Origin: Candidatus Mycolicibacterium alkanivorans
Lineage (GTDB): Bacteria > Actinomycetota > Actinomycetes > Mycobacteriales > Mycobacteriaceae
Assembly: GCF_022760805.1 (NCBI RefSeq)
Contig: NZ_JAIVFL010000001.1
Location: forward strand, 2,294,001-2,358,000
Direction of reading: 5' to 3'
DNA length: 64,000 nucleotides
Both the position numbers and the translations under genes were made by a program. This document shows, piece after piece, positions 62,496 to 64,000 of the stretch (positions are counted from its first letter, which is position 1; every line of letters begins with the position of its first letter). The notes beneath the pieces are model-generated. The model saw only the letters and a list, made by a program, of their open reading frames with translations, was not told the origin of the DNA and made no database searches.

Positions 62496-64000
62496 ATGTC
62501 TCGGACCACCGATCGCTTAGCGGCTGTCACCGCTATGGCGACTGCGGGGCTTTTCTGGACTGCGCCGCTGTTCAGTCCCCGCGCGGCTGCTGATCTGGGC
62601 AGCCCTGGTGTGCCGTGCGTGAGCATCCTGCAGCAGGTCGCCGCGAGTCCGCCGAACCTCCAGGAAGGGGTCCCGGGCCCCGCCGCCTCGATCTTCACCA
62701 ACAGCCCCCCGACGGTCGGCGGCCCGATTCCCCCCGCGACCGCTCCCGGTGCGATCAAGGTCCCGCCTGCTGCGGTGCCAGGCGCAGCCGGAACCCACTC
62801 CGTGGCGAGCGCGGCCGTGCCGCCGGCCTCGGTCCCCGGCGCCCCGGGCGCCGGTGTCGTCGGTGGTGTGCCGACCCCGCCGGCTGCCGTGCCGGGCGTG
62901 CCGGGCGCCGGTGTCGTCGGTGGCGGAACCGCCTCGCCGCCTGCAGCGATCCCCGGCACTCCGCCCGGCGGCACGGTGGGTGGGTTGACCACTCCGCCGG
63001 CCGCTGCTCCCGGCGCTCCGCCGGGAGGTGTCGTCGGTGGTGTGCCGACTCCGCCGGCTGCCGTGCCGGGCGCCGGTGTCGGTGGCGGAACCGCCACACC
63101 GCCTGCAGCGATCCCCGGCACTCCGCCGGGAGGTGTCGTCGGTGGTGTGCCAACTCCACCCGGTGGTGTCGTGGCGCCGCCTGCCGGCGGCGTCGGAGGC
63201 GCCCCGATCGCCGATGCTGCGGGTGCGCTTCCGCCTGCGGCTGCGGCGCCTGTTGGCGCCCCGATCGCGGACGCCGCGGCCAGCCTGCAGGCCGGCGCCG
63301 AGTTGGGCGCCGCCGGTGGCGAAGCCGGCGCTGCCGGCGCTGGGGGTGCAGGCGCTGGAGCCGGGGCTGTCGGCACCCCCGTCGCCGACGCCGCCGGCGC
63401 GTTGGGTGCCGGAGTGCCGGGTGCCCCGATCGCCGACGCGGCCGGTGCCGCAGCTGGGGGTGCAGGCGCTGGAGCCGGGGCTGTCGGCGCCCCCGTCGCC
63501 GACGCCGCCGCTGCCGCCGGCGCGTTGGGTGCCGGAGTGCCGGGTGCCCCGATCGCCGACGCGGCCGGTGCGCTGCCCGCCCCGCCCGCAGGAGTTCCCG
63601 CTGCGCCCATCGCCGATGCCGCGGGCGCCGTTCCGGCCCCGCCCGCCGCGGTTCCCGGTGCACCCTTTCCCGGCGCGGCCGTCGCCCCGCCGGGACCGCC
63701 TGCCGCGGTTCCCGGGGCGCCTGTCGGCGGGGGAGTCGACGTTCCCCCCGGTCCGCCCGCCGCGGTGCCGGGCGTCCCGGCCGGTGGTGAGATAGTCACC
63801 CCGCCGGTGCCGCCAGCCGGTGTTCCCGGTGGTGTGGTGCCCGAGGCCGCGGCAATCCCGCCGGTGCCGCCAGCCGGTGTTCCCGGTGCGCCGGCCGGCG
63901 CGGTGGTCGACACCCCGACCGCCCCACCGGTCGAGGTTCCCGGCGCGGAGATCCCGGTGAACGTGGGCACGCCCGGTGCCCCGCCGGTCGGAGCCCCTGG
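62496..64000 (+). CDS. Secreted Pro/Ala/Gly/Val-rich repeat protein, partial at window end
   Basis: ATG 62496 behind GGGGGA; open to the last base (501 codons seen). Signal peptide MSRTTDRLAAVTAMATAGLF with cleavage likely after SPRAAA, a short unique region with one Cys (PGVPCVSILQQ), then hundreds of residues of degenerate repeats: blocks such as PTPPAAVPG, GTPPGGVVGGV, GAPIADAAGALGAGVPG and later VPPGPPAAVPG. The composition recalls elastin- or collagen-like low-complexity cell-envelope proteins; it is not a PE/PPE protein. The long antisense frame across it is an artefact of the repeat codon pattern. Confidence 0.8.
   Translation, partial: MSRTTDRLAAVTAMATAGLFWTAPLFSPRAAADLGSPGVPCVSILQQVAASPPNLQEGVPGPAASIFTNSPPTVGGPIPPATAPGAIKVPPAAVPGAAGTHSVASAAVPPASVPGAPGAGVVGGVPTPPAAVPGVPGAGVVGGGTASPPAAIPGTPPGGTVGGLTTPPAAAPGAPPGGVVGGVPTPPAAVPGAGVGGGTATPPAAIPGTPPGGVVGGVPTPPGGVVAPPAGGVGGAPIADAAGALPPAAAAPVGAPIADAAASLQAGAELGAAGGEAGAAGAGGAGAGAGAVGTPVADAAGALGAGVPGAPIADAAGAAAGGAGAGAGAVGAPVADAAAAAGALGAGVPGAPIADAAGALPAPPAGVPAAPIADAAGAVPAPPAAVPGAPFPGAAVAPPGPPAAVPGAPVGGGVDVPPGPPAAVPGVPAGGEIVTPPVPPAGVPGGVVPEAAAIPPVPPAGVPGAPAGAVVDTPTAPPVEVPGAEIPVNVGTPGAPPVGAP

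Noticed and set aside
62468..63970. 500-codon antisense open frame (Gly/Ala/Pro/Thr-rich)
   Set aside because: It mirrors the repeat codons of the plus-strand secreted protein, which has a signal peptide, a ribosome-binding site and a coherent start; the antisense frame has none.

Overview
The window is high-GC actinobacterial DNA and looks like the chromosome of a rapidly growing mycobacterium (Mycolicibacterium type). Evidence: RbpA, an F420-dependent oxidoreductase of the Rv2074 type, aerobic cobalamin genes, separate but overlapping lnt and ppm1, a 13E12/DUF222 gene, polA-rpsA-coaE-uvrB in the M. tuberculosis order, and many promoters with a TANNNT -10 box 6-8 nt before the start codon (leaderless mRNAs).

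Layout. 0-3 kb: edge of a 5'-3' exonuclease gene, Xaa-Pro peptidase, F420 enzyme, SDR. 3-12.7 kb: aerobic cobalamin corrin-ring genes in two converging operons (SDR-cobL-cobM-cobK on +, cobG-cobH-cobIJ on -) plus cobN. 12.7-20.2 kb: a truncated PPOX gene, FxsA, amidohydrolase, Lnt-Ppm1 (lipoprotein acylation and polyprenol-phosphate-mannose), RbpA under a sigma-R/SigH-like promoter, a Zn-finger-like small protein and a RecQ helicase. 20.3-24 kb: ssuCBAD alkanesulfonate operon behind a leaderless mini-ORF. 24-29.6 kb: SOS-box DUF222/HNH gene, ArsR-CDF metal efflux pair, lipoproteins. 29.8-34.7 kb: a TetR-linked cluster (two SAM methyltransferases, a terpenoid-cyclase-fold protein, a GT4 glycosyltransferase and an 84-residue protein); a 13-bp operator-like word is repeated at the tetR start and at the promoter of the small protein. 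34.8-36.1 kb: PncA, DedA.

36.2-43.2 kb is a decayed polyamine ABC transporter. potB/potC are fused by deletion and frameshifted, and potD is split by a nest of mobile elements: two related IS110 elements in tandem at a CT core, with an IS1380 element inserted at the edge of the first. Each IS110 element carries a conserved, stem-bounded non-coding segment upstream of its transposase, a strong candidate bridge RNA.

43.5-60.6 kb returns to core genes: acyl-CoA dehydrogenase, polA, PrsW, rpsA, coaE-GrpB, secreted protein, DUF402, uvrB (with a clear PafBC/RecA-independent damage promoter), MFS pump, an IS630 sitting exactly in the shared stop codons of two convergent genes, PAS-GGDEF, and a stand-alone ketosynthase. 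60.6-62.3 kb is a graveyard (MFS N-terminus, IS21-like end repeats, a 41-bp IS630 end, broken mgtC) ending at tRNA-Cys. The window closes inside a secreted Pro/Ala/Gly/Val-repeat protein.

The most unusual items are the reconstructable potD/IS nest with candidate bridge RNAs, the TetR-linked glycosyl/methyltransferase cluster, and the IS630 insertion that preserves two stop codons at once.
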